DNA from: Sutcliffiella horikoshii
Lineage (GTDB): Bacteria; Bacillota; Bacilli; Bacillales; Bacillaceae_I
Assembly (NCBI RefSeq): GCF_008180725.1
Contig: NZ_VTEV01000001.1
Span: 310,001-374,000, forward strand
DNA length: 64,000 nt
Reading direction: 5' to 3'
This document shows, piece by piece, positions 1 to 9,954 of this stretch. Position numbers and translations under genes: made by a program. The first letter of the stretch is position 1; each line of letters begins with the position of its first letter. The notes beneath the pieces were generated by a model. That model made no database searches, had not been told where the DNA came from, and saw nothing but the letters and a program-made list of their open reading frames with translations.

Positions 1-545
1 TAACGGGATTTTAGATAAACAATGTCCATGTTGATGCTATCTTTTTCGATAATTGGAGCTGCTGCATCATAGAAATATAGATATTCTTCACCAGTTAAGG
101 AACGAAGCTGGTCTGATAGGGCTTTGGACGTAAGAGGCCCTGTTGAAATGATGGTTGGTCCATCAGGAATTTGTTCCATTTCTTCATTAAATACAGTTAC
201 ATTAGGGTGTTCTTTTACTCTTTCGGTAACTTTAGCAGCAAATTCATGCCTGTCCACAGCCAAGGCACCGCCTGCTGGAACCGCACAGTCATCTGCTGAA
301 CGAATGATGACAGAGTCAAGCATTCTCATCTCTTCTTTTAACACCCCTACTGCATTTGTCAAGTTGTTGGCGCGTAGGGAATTGGAGCAAACAAGCTCTG
401 CGAATTTATCTGTGTGATGGGCAGGTGTTTGTTTGACTGGACGCATTTCATAAAGATGAACTTGTATCCCTCTATTTGCAAGCTGCCATGCTGCTTCACT
501 GCCGGCAAGACCAGCTCCAATTACATTAACTACTGTGTTTGTCAT
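1..545 (-). CDS. trmFO: tRNA (uracil-54-C5) methyltransferase TrmFO, 5' part only
   Basis: Folate- and FAD-dependent enzyme that makes 5-methyluridine at position 54 of tRNA. The first 181 codons are present and the rest lies beyond base 1. The reading frame opens with [18 protein letters not shown], a Rossmann FAD-binding loop ([10 protein letters not shown]), followed by the family's YEMRP and LVCSNSLR segments. The ATG at 545 is preceded by GGAGG at a good distance. It lies downstream of topA on the same strand, as in B. subtilis (old name gid), but a terminator separates the two genes, so trmFO probably has a start site of its own or relies on readthrough. Confidence 0.95.
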   Translation of the reverse strand, partial: MTNTVVNVIGAGLAGSEAAWQLANRGIQVHLYEMRPVKQTPAHHTDKFAELVCSNSLRANNLTNAVGVLKEEMRMLDSVIIRSADDCAVPAGGALAVDRHEFAAKVTERVKEHPNVTVFNEEMEQIPDGPTIISTGPLTSKALSDQLRSLTGEEYLYFYDAAAPIIEKDSINMDIVYLKSR

Positions 546-591
546 AACTGATACCTCCAAAATTTATTGCTACATCTACTAATTTTTTTTC

Positions 592-634
592 AAAGGAAAA
601 AGGGCTGACCCAACCACTCAAGTGTCAGTCCCTT
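592..634 (-). terminator. intrinsic terminator after topA
   Basis: Read on the minus strand, GGGACTGAC pairs with GTCAGCCC (one bulged A) across a loop of about 14 nt and is followed by TTTTTCC. It begins 18 bases past the topA stop codon. Confidence 0.75.
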
Positions 635-651
635 ATTTGCTATCATATAGC

Positions 652-2730
652 TTATCCTTGTGGTTCTTCTTTATAATCGCACTCTACGCACTGTACCTGT
701 ACACCTTTTTTAAGCTTTTTCTCGACCAGTAAGGATTCACACTTTGGACACTTTCTGGCAATAGGTTTATCCCATGATAGGAATTCACAGGTAGGGTATT
801 GGTCGCAGCCATAGAAAATTCGTTTCTTTTTACTTTTTCTTTCGACGATATTCCCTTTTTCACATTTAGGACAAGGAACTCCAATCTCTTTTACGATAGG
901 TTTTGTATTACGGCAGTCTGGAAAATTGGAACACGCCATGAATTTTCCATATCTACCCATTTTAAAGACCATTTCGTGACCGCAAAGTTCACAATCCTCA
1001 CCTGCAGGCTCATCTTTAATTTCAATTTCCTGCATTTCCGCTTCCGCTTTTTCTAACCGCTTGGCGAACTCATGATAGAATCCATCAATAATGTTTACCC
1101 AGTTAACTTTCCCATCTTCGACATTATCGAGATTCGTTTCCAAATCTGCAGTAAACTCCACATTAATGATTTCCGGGAAGAACTCCAAAATCAATTGGAT
1201 GACAATCTCTCCAAGCTCAGTAGGAACAAATCGTTTATTATCAAGTGCAACATAGCCCCTTTTCTGGATTGTATCTAGTGTAGGTGCATACGTTGAAGGT
1301 CTTCCTATCCCAAGCTCTTCTAATGTACGTACAAGCCTAGCCTCCGTATATCTAGGTGGAGGTTGTGTAAAGTGTTGTTTTTGATCGATATCTTTGGAAA
1401 AGACTGTGTCTCCTTTCTTTAAAGGAGGCAATAGATTTTCTTTTTCTTCTTGTTGATCGTCATTACCTTCTACATATACTTTCATGAAACCGGGAAACTT
1501 GACCGTAGATCCGGTCGCACGGAACAGCACATCATTTTGGGTCAAGTCCACACTGACTGTATCCAAGATTGCTGGTGCCATCTGACTTGCAACAAAGCGC
1601 TCCCAAATCAGTTTATATAAGCGGAATTGATCTCGTGATAAGTACTCTTTGATGGACTGTGGGTCCTTTATGGTAGATGTTGGACGTATCGCTTCATGGG
1701 CATCCTGCGCGTTGCTCTTTTTTGTTTCTTTTCTTTCTTCAGTAGAAACAAATTGTTTGCCGTACGTCTTTTCGATATATTCCACCGCTTCTTTTTTAGC
1801 GGTTTCTGAAATACGTGTTGAATCGGTACGCATGTAAGTGATAAGACCGACCGTACCTTGTTTTCCAAGTTCAATGCCCTCATAGAGCTGCTGAGCCATC
1901 ATCATGGTTTTCTTTGCACGGAAGTTAAGTTTACGGGCTGCCTCCTGTTGCAGTGAAGATGTGATGAAAGGAAGCGCTGGATTACGTTTACGCTCCTTTT
2001 TGGTTACGCTCTTGATTTCAAAAGAGTTGCCCTCTAGCCTTCCGAGAATCTCATTAACATCCTCTTCAGATTTCAACTCTGTTTTCTTTCCATCTACTCC
2101 ATAGAAGCTTGCTTCAAATTCTTTTGATTTTCCGGTAAGGAAGCTGCTTTTTATGGACCAGTACTCTTCTGGTTCAAAGGCATTTATCTCTTGCTCTCGT
2201 TCAATGACTAAACGTACAGCAACGGATTGAACACGTCCAGCACTTAATCCCTTTTTCACTTTCTTCCATAATAAAGGGCTAATATTATATCCTACAAGTC
2301 TATCCAAAATCCTTCTTGCCTGCTGGGCGTCGACTACATCAAGATTAATCGGTCTTGGATGTTTGAATGATTCTTTAATTGCGTCTTTTGTAATCTCATT
2401 AAAAACGACCCGACAATCAGATGTGATATCAATATCGAGGCTATGGGCAAGATGCCATGCGATAGCTTCCCCTTCACGATCCGGGTCAGCCGCGAGGAAA
2501 ATTTTCTTCGCTTTTTTGGCAGCTGTTTTTAATTCCTTCAAGACGGGACCTTTCCCTCTGATGGTAATATATTTCGGCTCAAATTCATGATCGACATTAA
2601 CACCCATCTGACTTTTAGGCAAATCTCTTACATGCCCCATGGAGGCTTTCACTTTATATTTTTTTCCTAAATATCTTTCTATTGTTTTCGCTTTTGCTGG
2701 TGATTCCACAATCACTAAGTAATCTGCCAT
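652..2730 (-). CDS. topA: DNA topoisomerase I (type IA)
   Basis: Relaxes negatively supercoiled DNA through a transient 5'-phosphotyrosine link. The protein is 692 aa. The Toprim domain is at the N terminus ([15 protein letters not shown]; acidic DPDRE at 82-86). The catalytic tyrosine is Y299 in TYMRTDST. The C-terminal 110 residues hold three four-cysteine zinc-ribbon motifs (CELC..CSNFPDC, CPKC..CDQYPTC, CPKC..CVEC), normal for Bacillus TopA. The ATG at 2730 follows AGGAGG. It is transcribed from a consensus-like promoter at 2849-2877 and ends in its own terminator, so it appears monocistronic although dprA lies just upstream. Confidence 0.98.
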   Translation of the reverse strand: MADYLVIVESPAKAKTIERYLGKKYKVKASMGHVRDLPKSQMGVNVDHEFEPKYITIRGKGPVLKELKTAAKKAKKIFLAADPDREGEAIAWHLAHSLDIDITSDCRVVFNEITKDAIKESFKHPRPINLDVVDAQQARRILDRLVGYNISPLLWKKVKKGLSAGRVQSVAVRLVIEREQEINAFEPEEYWSIKSSFLTGKSKEFEASFYGVDGKKTELKSEEDVNEILGRLEGNSFEIKSVTKKERKRNPALPFITSSLQQEAARKLNFRAKKTMMMAQQLYEGIELGKQGTVGLITYMRTDSTRISETAKKEAVEYIEKTYGKQFVSTEERKETKKSNAQDAHEAIRPTSTIKDPQSIKEYLSRDQFRLYKLIWERFVASQMAPAILDTVSVDLTQNDVLFRATGSTVKFPGFMKVYVEGNDDQQEEKENLLPPLKKGDTVFSKDIDQKQHFTQPPPRYTEARLVRTLEELGIGRPSTYAPTLDTIQKRGYVALDNKRFVPTELGEIVIQLILEFFPEIINVEFTADLETNLDNVEDGKVNWVNIIDGFYHEFAKRLEKAEAEMQEIEIKDEPAGEDCELCGHEMVFKMGRYGKFMACSNFPDCRNTKPIVKEIGVPCPKCEKGNIVERKSKKKRIFYGCDQYPTCEFLSWDKPIARKCPKCESLLVEKKLKKGVQVQCVECDYKEEPQG

Positions 2731-2848
2731 TCAATAATCCTCCTCAAGAGGGTAAATTCTTAGAAAAAACAATAAGATGATGCGTTTTCTCAAAGTTTTT
2801 AGCTTCTATTTTCATTTTAGTTTTATCTATTATTATAAATCTTCACCA

Positions 2849-2877
2849 TTATTAAATATTATGTAACCGTTTGTCAA
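2849..2877 (-). promoter_or_regulatory. sigma-A promoter of topA
   Basis: On the minus strand, TTGACA (2877-2872) and TAATAA (2854-2849) are separated by 17 bp, about 120 bp before the topA start codon. The -35 is a perfect consensus match. Apart from this promoter and the dprA terminator, the 432-base gap 2731-3162 shows nothing I can assign. Confidence 0.7.
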
Positions 2878-3025
2878 ACAGAGTATTTCAATATTTTATG
2901 TATTTTCCTAGTTTTATCCTCATTAAACATTCCGGTTACCCTTATGTATTATATGTAGACACAGAATCTTCTTTATATACTAGTCCCCGCAAACTTTTCT
3001 AATTAGAGAAGGCGTTCTTATAATG

Positions 3026-3061
3026 AGAAAAGGGTACAATTTTTAATATCATTGTACCCTC
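3026..3061 (-). terminator. intrinsic terminator after dprA
   Basis: AGGGTACAAT pairs perfectly with ATTGTACCCT across a 10-nt AT-rich loop and is followed on the minus strand by TTTTC. It lies about 100 bases past the dprA stop. Confidence 0.75.
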
Positions 3062-3162
3062 TAATAATATAGACATATATTGATTTGTAAAGTAAAAAAC
3101 AAAAATTCTCTCAAAAATAGTTATTTTTCTGTCACTTAATTGTAATCTCTGTCCTTATTTTT

Positions 3163-4050
3163 TCATTTTACCATTTCAGTGCTAGTCAATTCTTCTAAAA
3201 TATCAAGATGACAAATCACAAGTTTTGCTCCCTGTTGAATGAGGGTATTTGTTCCTTTGGATGTTTCTGAAAGGATCGACCCTGGAACAGCAAACACCTC
3301 TCTCCCTTGTTCCATTGCTTGATCTGCCGTAATGAGGGAGCCGCTTTTCTCTTTCGCTTCAATAATGATTACCCCTTCACTTAAACCGCTGATAATTCGA
3401 TTCCTTTGTGGGAAGTTCCATCTTGTTGGAGTTGTGTATGGAGGATATTCTGAGAGGAGTAGATGTTGGGAGGCGATTTTTTCTCCAAAAGATTGATGTT
3501 CTTTGGGATAAATATGAAACAACCCACTACCTAAGACAGCGATGGTATTTCCTCCTCTTTCCATTGCTAACCGATGAGCACAAATGTCCACCCCTTTTGC
3601 CAATCCGCTTACGATTGTAAAGTTTTCTTTTAATAGCGGAGGAATCAACTTGTTTAGAGAGTGACTGCCGTATGAAGACATCAATCTAGCACCGACTATC
3701 CCTAGCATTCTGGTTTTTAATAGTTGTTGATTACCTTTAGTATAAAGGACTACTGGAGGATCATAGATTTCTTTTAATAAGGCTGGATAGTCATCATCCC
3801 GAATAGTCAGAGAGTGAATGCCATGTTCTTTATAAATAGAAAGAAGCTGTGTGACATTATTGTTGTGGATGTAATGGTAGATGGAATGTGCTTGCTTTTG
3901 TGTGATGGTAAAATAGGAAGTAATCTCAGAAGGTTTCATAGTGTATAGAAGGTCAAGTGTGGGATCTTTCAATATTAGATTGTGGAATGTTTTCAAGGAG
4001 AGTCCTGGACAATGATGCAGGGTTATCATTCTTCTTTTCTCTATTTGCAT
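3163..4050 (-). CDS. dprA: DNA-processing protein DprA (Smf)
   Basis: Binds single-stranded DNA entering during natural transformation and loads RecA on it. The protein is 295 aa with an N-terminal helical region and a Rossmann-like DprA domain: GIVGARLMSSYG, SGLAKGVDICAH, TIAVLGSGL and NFPQRNRIISGLS are the recognisable family segments. The C-terminal winged-helix extension of some homologues is missing, as usual in Bacillus. The ATG at 4050 is preceded by GAGGTG. It sits between sucD and topA as in B. subtilis. The presence of dprA does not by itself prove competence. Confidence 0.95.
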   Translation of the reverse strand: MQIEKRRMITLHHCPGLSLKTFHNLILKDPTLDLLYTMKPSEITSYFTITQKQAHSIYHYIHNNNVTQLLSIYKEHGIHSLTIRDDDYPALLKEIYDPPVVLYTKGNQQLLKTRMLGIVGARLMSSYGSHSLNKLIPPLLKENFTIVSGLAKGVDICAHRLAMERGGNTIAVLGSGLFHIYPKEHQSFGEKIASQHLLLSEYPPYTTPTRWNFPQRNRIISGLSEGVIIIEAKEKSGSLITADQAMEQGREVFAVPGSILSETSKGTNTLIQQGAKLVICHLDILEELTSTEMVK

Positions 4051-4083
4051 ATAAGCAATACACCTCTTTCATTTATCATGGAA

Positions 4084-4113
4084 ATGGGGATAGCCTAACT
4101 CGACTATCCCTTA
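4084..4113 (-). terminator. hairpin after sucD, probable terminator
   Basis: GGGATAG and CTATCCC form a 7-bp stem with a 10-nt loop 16 bases beyond the sucD stop. The following tract on the minus strand (CATTTCC) is only weakly T-rich, so termination may be partial. Confidence 0.5.
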
Positions 4114-4125
4114 TCCATCATTATA

Positions 4126-5028
4126 TTAATGTGTTTTACATTTGTCGTAAATGCCTTGCTCTTTGATCACTTTGATAAGTGTTTCACCCATAACAGATGG
4201 AGTATCAGCAACTTCGATGCCGCACTCGTTCATCACACGGATCTTCTCATCGGCAGTACCTTTACCACCTGAGATAATTGCTCCTGCGTGACCCATACGC
4301 TTACCAGGAGGTGCAGTACGCCCACCGATGAAGCCTACAACAGGTTTTGTCATGTTCTCTTTTACCCAAAGAGCTGCTTCTTCTTCAGCTGTTCCGCCGA
4401 TTTCACCGATCATGATAACTGCATACGTATCTTCATCTTCATTGAATGCTTTTAATACATCAATGAAATCCGTACCGTTAACAGGGTCTCCACCGATACC
4501 TACTGCTGTAGATTGACCAATACCCTCTTGAGATAATTGATGAACCGCTTCGTACGTTAATGTACCAGAACGGGAAACAACCCCAACGTGGCCTTTTGTG
4601 TGGATATAACCAGGCATGATTCCGATCTTGCACTCACCAGGAGTGATAACGCCAGGGCAGTTAGGACCAACAAGACGAGTCTTTTTCCCTTCCATATAAC
4701 GCTTCACTTTTACCATATCAAGTACAGGAATATGCTCAGTAATACAAATAGCCAAGTCAAGATCTGCATCTACCGCTTCCATGATTGCATCTGCAGCAAA
4801 TGGAGCCGGTACATAAATAACGGATGCATTTGCACCAGTAGCCTTGACAGCTTCTTCTACTGTATTGAATACAGGTACACCTTCAACCTCAGTGCCACCC
4901 TTACCTGGTGTTACACCACCAACGATTTGTGTACCATACTCAAGCATTTGTTTTGTATGGAACAACGCTGTAGAACCAGTAATACCTTGTACGATTACTT
5001 TTGTATCTTTATTAATGAATACACTCAT
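4126..5028 (-). CDS. sucD: succinyl-CoA ligase (ADP-forming), alpha subunit
   Basis: Catalyses the substrate-level phosphorylation step of the TCA cycle (succinyl-CoA to succinate) together with SucC. The protein is 300 aa. The CoA-binding Rossmann fold starts with [14 protein letters not shown]. The phosphorylated histidine is H247 in [20 protein letters not shown]. Length and motifs are complete. It lies 18 bases downstream of sucC, so the two subunits are made from one transcript. Confidence 0.98.
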   Translation of the reverse strand: MSVFINKDTKVIVQGITGSTALFHTKQMLEYGTQIVGGVTPGKGGTEVEGVPVFNTVEEAVKATGANASVIYVPAPFAADAIMEAVDADLDLAICITEHIPVLDMVKVKRYMEGKKTRLVGPNCPGVITPGECKIGIMPGYIHTKGHVGVVSRSGTLTYEAVHQLSQEGIGQSTAVGIGGDPVNGTDFIDVLKAFNEDEDTYAVIMIGEIGGTAEEEAALWVKENMTKPVVGFIGGRTAPPGKRMGHAGAIISGGKGTADEKIRVMNECGIEVADTPSVMGETLIKVIKEQGIYDKCKTH

Positions 5029-5046
5029 GAATGTCCCCTGCCTTTC

Positions 5047-6207
5047 TTATCCTACTTGCGCTACGATTTTTTGTGCACCATCAGCCATGGATTCTGCTGC
5101 AACGATATTTAAGCCTGATTCACGTAAGATCTGTTTACCTAAGTCTACGTTTGTACCTTCCAAACGAACTACTAGAGGTACTTCAAGTCCAACTTGCTTC
5201 GCTGCTTCCACAACACCTGTAGCAATAATGTCACACTTCATAATTCCACCGAAAATGTTAACGAAAATACCTTTTACATTATCATCAGAAAGGATAATTT
5301 TGAAAGCTTCTGTAACTTTCTCAGCAGTAGCTCCGCCCCCAACATCTAGGAAGTTAGCAGGGTCTCCACCGTAATGCTTGATGATGTCCATAGTTGCCAT
5401 CGCAAGTCCTGCACCATTAACCATGCATCCGATGTTACCATCTAGTGAGATGTAGCTTAGATCATATTTGGAAGCTTCGATTTCTTTTGCATCTTCTTCT
5501 TCCAGGTCACGATACTCAAGGATATCTTTATGACGGTATAATGCATTGGAATCGAAGTTAAGCTTTGCATCAAGTGCCATTACGTTACCATCGCCAGTTA
5601 CTACTAATGGGTTGATTTCAGCGATAGAACAATCTTTTTCTACAAAAGCTGTATATAGTCCCATCATGAATTTAACTGCTTTTCCAACCAATTCTTTTGG
5701 AATATTGATATTGAACGCGATTCGGCGTGCTTGATAGCCAGTAAGACCTACAACTGGATCAATAACTTCTTTGAAGATTTTCTCTGGCGTTTGCTCTGCC
5801 ACTTCTTCAATCTCTGTTCCGCCTTCTTCAGATGCCATTAATACGACACGGGAAGTTGCGCGATCTAACACTAGACCAATATAGTATTCTTTCTTAATGT
5901 CGCAACCTTCTTCAATAAGTAAGCGTTTTACTTCTTTGCCTTCAGGGCCTGTTTGATGAGTGATCAACGTTTTACCCAGGATATCCCCTGCGTATTCACG
6001 AACTTCATCTAGGTTTTTTGCAACTTTAACTCCGCCGGCTTTACCGCGGCCACCTGCGTGAATTTGCGCTTTCACAACACAAACTTCTGTTCCTAGTTCT
6101 TTTGCAGCGTCCACTGCTTCTTCTACTGTAAATGCAACGCGGCCATTTGGAACAGCTACCCCGTATTTTCTGAGGATCTCTTTTCCTTGATATTCATGGA
6201 TATTCAT
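5047..6207 (-). CDS. sucC: succinyl-CoA ligase (ADP-forming), beta subunit
   Basis: The nucleotide-binding subunit that works with SucD. The protein is 386 aa: an N-terminal ATP-grasp domain ([19 protein letters not shown]) and a C-terminal CoA-ligase domain ([15 protein letters not shown]). The ATG at 6207 follows TTGGAGG. Upstream, a TATAAT hexamer at 6315-6310 (minus strand) is the best -10 candidate, but no good -35 matches it. A partial CcpA-type site lies between this and the gene, which would fit carbon control of the TCA cycle. Confidence 0.98.
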   Translation of the reverse strand: MNIHEYQGKEILRKYGVAVPNGRVAFTVEEAVDAAKELGTEVCVVKAQIHAGGRGKAGGVKVAKNLDEVREYAGDILGKTLITHQTGPEGKEVKRLLIEEGCDIKKEYYIGLVLDRATSRVVLMASEEGGTEIEEVAEQTPEKIFKEVIDPVVGLTGYQARRIAFNINIPKELVGKAVKFMMGLYTAFVEKDCSIAEINPLVVTGDGNVMALDAKLNFDSNALYRHKDILEYRDLEEEDAKEIEASKYDLSYISLDGNIGCMVNGAGLAMATMDIIKHYGGDPANFLDVGGGATAEKVTEAFKIILSDDNVKGIFVNIFGGIMKCDIIATGVVEAAKQVGLEVPLVVRLEGTNVDLGKQILRESGLNIVAAESMADGAQKIVAQVG

Positions 6208-6252
6208 TTCCCATCCTCCAATCTTATGTATAACAGAACATTATTTAAAAAT

Positions 6253-6267
6253 AGACTGCGCTTTCAT
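6253..6267 (-). promoter_or_regulatory. possible cre (CcpA) site upstream of sucC
   Basis: ATGAAAGCGCAGTCT on the minus strand matches the cre consensus WTGNAARCGNWWWCA at 13 of 15 positions; both mismatches are in the right half. It sits 46 bases before the sucC start and downstream of the likely -10. This rests on one imperfect match. The rest of 6208-6433 shows no clear terminator for ylqH. Confidence 0.3.
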
Positions 6268-6433
6268 TTTATTAAATGCGCCATCAAATGTCTACCTTTC
6301 TGCAAAAATATTATACTATTTTCAAAAAATTAATAGATTGACATCCCATTTTGTCGAGGAAAAGGAGTCAATACGCAAAAACATGTAATATTTGACAGAT
6401 TATTCAATCAATTTTCATTATGTTAAAAAACCT

Positions 6434-6730
6434 TCACGTGGTATTTTTCACATTCTTTTTCTCGTCTTTATGAAGGGTGTACACATAGGCCAAGATCTCG
6501 GCCACCACCTCATATAGTTCTTCAGGTATTGTTTCATTTAATTCTATTTCCATTAGTATTTCTAATAATGCCTGATCCTCCTGTATGGGGATATTATGCT
6601 TTTTAGCTTCCTCCAGAATGTTTTCAGCTATGAGCCCAGTACCTTTGGCCTGTACAACAGGTGCGACACTTTTATTCTGTTCATACTTGATGGCAACCGC
6701 TTTTTTTCTCTTTATAATGTCTTTATTCAT
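6434..6730 (-). CDS. ylqH: YlqH, FlhB C-terminal-like protein
   Basis: A 98-aa protein resembling the cytoplasmic C-terminal domain of FlhB/YscU export-switch proteins (KKAVAIKYEQNKSVAPVVQAKGTGLIAENILEEAKKHNIP). The NPTH autocleavage motif that precedes this segment in true FlhB is absent; the sequence there is KDIIKRKKAVA. There is no membrane domain. The ATG at 6730 overlaps the ylqG stop as ATGA, so translation is coupled; a longer open frame upstream is just the overlap with ylqG. The function is unknown. The ylqG-ylqH pairing is conserved in B. subtilis at this locus. Confidence 0.88.
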   Translation of the reverse strand: MNKDIIKRKKAVAIKYEQNKSVAPVVQAKGTGLIAENILEEAKKHNIPIQEDQALLEILMEIELNETIPEELYEVVAEILAYVYTLHKDEKKNVKNTT

Positions 6731-8064
6731 ACCCTCATGTCCACCCCTTTCTGTGGCGGGGACAAAATCGTCCTTAAATAGTCCAATGAGATCCCAGGTG
6801 TTCTTTCGGCTTTTTTCCAATCAGTTTTTATATTGCTTAAAGTATAGCCTTTATCAGACAGTTTACTTTTTAATAGATAGGTGCTTTGTTGGACAAGTGT
6901 TTCAAGTCTCGGATAGGAATGTTGAAAAGAAATACTCACTACTTTTCCTTGTACAAGCACGTCCACCATGACAGATGAAAATATTGGCAGGTCCAGTAAA
7001 AGGACAATACGGCAATATTCTGGGTCTAGGGTTTCGGTTTTTTTTTTCGAGCTTATATGTGCATACCATTCTCTTGCTTCATTTTCCAAGTTAACAGGTA
7101 GGGGGATGAAAACATGATGAAGATTTCCTTCTTCTCTTGTTAGGAGTTGAAAACTAGTCAATTTGGAAACGAGTTGATTGATGGTCGCTTTCTCCTCAGT
7201 TGTTGTTGCTTGGTTTAAATAATTCAAAAGTAGCGGCTTTAAGTGTTCCAGCTTCGCTTGTGATAACGGCTGGTCCTGCCGAACGAAATGGAATAGATCA
7301 TTTTCAAAATTCAAGCCCAGTAGGGGTAGAACCTGTCTGATAAATTGCAATGCCTCTCCTTTGGTGTGAAAGGTTTTAGGAAGCTGCATGTTTTGAATGA
7401 CATCCATTAGTTTTTCCTGAATCAGTGTAGGAGGTGCTGCTTTTTGAAGATGAGCTTCCACTTTGGCGAGTGTTTGCAAGGTCGTTTCCTGGTCAGAAAG
7501 GCCAGTAACCATCATTTGGAGCTTTTCAGGAATGTTGGTGAGATCATTTCGCAAAACTAGCACTTTTACCAACTCCATCGCCTTTTCCTTTAATGACGGT
7601 GGCAGGCGGTCTATCACCTCCGCCGTTTCTATTATGGTGATTAAAGGCATCTTTCCTCCTTTTTGTGCGACCAGTGCCTGTATGACCTCTTGAGTCGTTT
7701 GTGAAGGAGCAGTAGAAGATGTTGTTTGGATAGAGGGTTTAACCGTCCCATCAGAATTTTTTTCGACTTGGGAAGATAGTGGTTGATAGGAAGCTACATC
7801 TTTTTGGATAGGCACCAAGAACACTCCACGCTCTCCCTTCTGTACGGAGAACGTATATTCCTTGCCAACCACCACTTTTCCATAGATGATAGCTTGTGCA
7901 GAGATAGAACCCTTCTTAATGGAAAAAACAGCACCATTCAACTTCTCCGTTACCATTGCTCGAAGAACTCTTCCAGGTATTTGTGAAAGAGGGTCGATAG
8001 ATGGTTTGCCCAACAACGAATCAATACCAATCCCCTTTGATTGGATGAACTGCAAAATGTTCAT
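6727..8064 (-). CDS. ylqG: YlqG, uncharacterised protein with a FliK-like C terminus
   Basis: A 445-aa protein placed by position between rnhB and ylqH. No signal peptide or membrane segment is visible. The middle is rich in Thr, Gln and Leu and looks helical. Residues of roughly 340-430 (CRIVLLLDLPIFSSVMVDV followed by VQGKVVSISFQHSYPRLETL) follow the pattern of the hook-length-control C-terminal domain of FliK: hydrophobic strand, valine-rich strand, then a helix with leucines. That similarity is judged by eye. The partner gene encodes an FlhB-like domain, which makes a FliK/FlhB-type pair plausible. Function unknown. Confidence 0.85.
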   Translation of the reverse strand: MNILQFIQSKGIGIDSLLGKPSIDPLSQIPGRVLRAMVTEKLNGAVFSIKKGSISAQAIIYGKVVVGKEYTFSVQKGERGVFLVPIQKDVASYQPLSSQVEKNSDGTVKPSIQTTSSTAPSQTTQEVIQALVAQKGGKMPLITIIETAEVIDRLPPSLKEKAMELVKVLVLRNDLTNIPEKLQMMVTGLSDQETTLQTLAKVEAHLQKAAPPTLIQEKLMDVIQNMQLPKTFHTKGEALQFIRQVLPLLGLNFENDLFHFVRQDQPLSQAKLEHLKPLLLNYLNQATTTEEKATINQLVSKLTSFQLLTREEGNLHHVFIPLPVNLENEAREWYAHISSKKKTETLDPEYCRIVLLLDLPIFSSVMVDVLVQGKVVSISFQHSYPRLETLVQQSTYLLKSKLSDKGYTLSNIKTDWKKAERTPGISLDYLRTILSPPQKGVDMRV

Positions 8065-8078
8065 AGCTAACTCCTTTT

Positions 8079-8849
8079 TTAGTCAACCATTTCCTTTACG
8101 GGTGAGAATGATCGACGATGTTCTCGGGTCACCCCTACTTCTTCTAAAGCAATTAGATGTTCTCGGGTTCCGTATCCCATATTTTTGTCAAAACCATACT
8201 GTGGAAATTCACTCGCAAGTTTCTTCATATATGTGTCCCTTGTCTCTTTAGCCAACACAGAAGCGGCAGCAATGGAAATGCTTGTGGCATCCCCTTTAAT
8301 GATGGATGTTTGTTCAAGTGCTATATCCAGCTTCATCGCATCAATTAAGAGATGATCAGGTGTTTCAGAAAGACTCTTCACTGCTTTTATCATTGCTAGT
8401 TTTGTTGCCTCATATATATTAACTTGGTCAATTGCTTCGGAGTCCACTAAGCCTATTCCATAACTGATAGCATGATCTTTTATGTAATGGTAAAAGTGTT
8501 CTCGTTTCTGTGGACTCAGTTTCTTGGAGTCAGTGAGTCCAGGTAAGTGAAAATTCTCTGGGAGAATGACTGCAGCCGCTACCACCGGACCTGCTAAGGG
8601 ACCGCGCCCCACTTCATCTATACCGGCAATAAAACGGCGTCCACTTTGCCAAAGAGCGTGTTCATATTTTTGCATCTCTTGAAACTGCTCTACAAGTTTC
8701 TGCTCTTCCGTCCTTCTCTTTGTCCACCTTTTTAAAAGTGCTTTAACACCTTTTCGTTCATCCTCTTGGATAGATAGGAGGAAGGGATCCTCTTCACTTT
8801 CGATTCCATTGAGTATTTTCTCTATTTCTTTTATCGACTTTTTCGCCAT
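8079..8849 (-). CDS. rnhB: ribonuclease HII
   Basis: Removes RNA from RNA-DNA hybrids, including single ribonucleotides in DNA. The protein is 256 aa from the ATG at 8849, chosen because AAAGGAG precedes it and [13 protein letters not shown] is the family start; the frame stays open for 47 more codons upstream with no support. Catalytic residues are in [26 protein letters not shown] and LLIDAMK, with the C-terminal GYGTREHL segment. It starts a small operon rnhB-ylqG-ylqH, with only 14 bases to ylqG. Confidence 0.97.
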   Translation of the reverse strand: MAKKSIKEIEKILNGIESEEDPFLLSIQEDERKGVKALLKRWTKRRTEEQKLVEQFQEMQKYEHALWQSGRRFIAGIDEVGRGPLAGPVVAAAVILPENFHLPGLTDSKKLSPQKREHFYHYIKDHAISYGIGLVDSEAIDQVNIYEATKLAMIKAVKSLSETPDHLLIDAMKLDIALEQTSIIKGDATSISIAAASVLAKETRDTYMKKLASEFPQYGFDKNMGYGTREHLIALEEVGVTREHRRSFSPVKEMVD

Positions 8850-8873
8850 GTTTTTTACTCCTTTACCCAAAAA

Positions 8874-8903
8874 AGAAAAAGGCTGCACATGTGCCAGCCT
8901 TTC
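8874..8903 (-). terminator. intrinsic terminator after rbgA
   Basis: On the minus strand AAGGCTG pairs with CAGCCTT and is followed by TTTCTTTTTT. It starts immediately after the rbgA stop codon. Confidence 0.8.
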
Positions 8904-8904
8904 T

Positions 8905-9762
8905 CTATAGTTTATCCGGCTTCTCCAAACTAAGTTTGCCAAGCTTCTCAGAACGGATTTCCCGTATGATGAGTTCTGCAGTCTTATCATAATCGATCAG
9001 TCCACCGCTCATCTTGCACCCGCGTTTAGAGCCGATTGCGTCAAAAAGTTCCACGATATCCTCTGGTATTTCCTCGAGACCATATCGTTCCTTCAACCTC
9101 TCTGGATAGGCGTCTGTCAGAAATCTTAATGCAAATACCGCAATGTCCTGTAGGTTGATGATTGTATCTTTAATGGCACCAGTAGTAGCTAAGCGATAGC
9201 CTACCTCCTGGTCCTCAAACTTCGGCCAAAGAATACCTGGTGTATCAAGTAATTCCAATTCCTTCCCTACTTTGACCCATTGTTGGGCCTTTGTCACACC
9301 AGGTCTGTCTCCTGTTTGAGCGATATTTTTCTTCGCCAGTCTGTTAATCAGTGTGGATTTCCCAACATTGGGTATGCCGACAATCAGTGCTCTGATTGCT
9401 CTTGGTCTAATTCCGCGAGATTGCATTTTATCAAACTTCTCTTTTAATAGCTCTTTTGATAATGTTGCAATCTGCTGAATCCCCTTACCGGTTTGAGAGT
9501 CAATGGCAATCGCTTTTGTTGATGAACCTGGGAGGTTGAAATACTCCAACCATTCGCGCGTCACCTTTGCATCTGCCATATCTGCTTTGTTTAGTAGGAT
9601 GATTCTTGGTTTATTGGAGATGATTTCGTCAATCATCGGGTTTCGTGATGATACGGGAATCCGCGCGTCTACCAATTCGTAGACGATATCAATCAATTTA
9701 AGTTTTTCTGTTACTTGTCTTCGGGCTTTCGCCATGTGCCCGGGAAACCATTGTATTGTCAT
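8905..9762 (-). CDS. rbgA: ribosome biogenesis GTPase RbgA (YlqF)
   Basis: Needed for late assembly of the 50S subunit in Bacillus. The protein is 285 aa. It has the circularly permuted GTPase order: N-terminal [13 protein letters not shown], then G4 NKAD, then G1 [12 protein letters not shown], then G3 DTPG. The ATG at 9762 follows CAGGAGG and gives the family N terminus [10 protein letters not shown]. The frame is open a further 59 codons upstream, but that part is the reverse complement of a dispersed repeat (9821-9947) and is not protein-coding. Transcription probably continues from lepB. Confidence 0.97.
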   Translation of the reverse strand: MTIQWFPGHMAKARRQVTEKLKLIDIVYELVDARIPVSSRNPMIDEIISNKPRIILLNKADMADAKVTREWLEYFNLPGSSTKAIAIDSQTGKGIQQIATLSKELLKEKFDKMQSRGIRPRAIRALIVGIPNVGKSTLINRLAKKNIAQTGDRPGVTKAQQWVKVGKELELLDTPGILWPKFEDQEVGYRLATTGAIKDTIINLQDIAVFALRFLTDAYPERLKERYGLEEIPEDIVELFDAIGSKRGCKMSGGLIDYDKTAELIIREIRSEKLGKLSLEKPDKL

Positions 9763-9820
9763 GAGAATTGCCTCCTGAAGTCCTTGCAAAAAAACATATA
9801 TTTTTATTTCGTTATACACC

Positions 9821-9947
9821 GCTGTTAATTTCCGCAAATGTCTTCGCTTTCCTAGGGGCGCCGCTAGAGCCTCCTCGGCTTCGCCTGCGGGTCTCCACCT
9901 AGCGCTATCCCCCTCAGGAGTCTCCGCCTTTTGCTCCAATCAACAGC
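9821..9947. repeat. 127-bp palindromic repeat, copy 1 (between lepB and rbgA)
   Basis: Starts GCTGTTAATT and ends AATCAACAGC, which pair with one G-U. Inside are the family landmarks shared with the copies near 15.0, 20.1, 21.6, 45.1 and 52.3 kb: a CTTCGCTTTCC block near the start, GCCTCCTC in the middle, then GGTCTCCACC, CAGGAGTCTCCGCC and GCTCCAATC. It begins 7 bases after the lepB stop. No coding function is likely. Confidence 0.85.
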
Positions 9948-9954
9948 TAGGGTT

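Noticed and set aside
2888-2930. Very short minus-strand frame upstream of topA with a purine-rich sequence before its ATG
   Set aside because: Only about 18 codons, overlaps the topA promoter region, no sign of conservation that can be seen here.
4588-5374. Two plus-strand frames of about 175 codons opposite sucD and sucC
   Set aside because: Antisense shadows of well-conserved genes, with composition set by the sense codons and no ribosome-binding sites.
9763-9939. 59-codon N-terminal extension of rbgA
   Set aside because: It is the reverse complement of repeat copy 1. The family start with a good ribosome-binding site is at 9762. Similar look-alike peptides arise from copies 2, 4, 5 and 6 (for example 15091-15369, 21522-21704, 45058-45366, 52216-52422).
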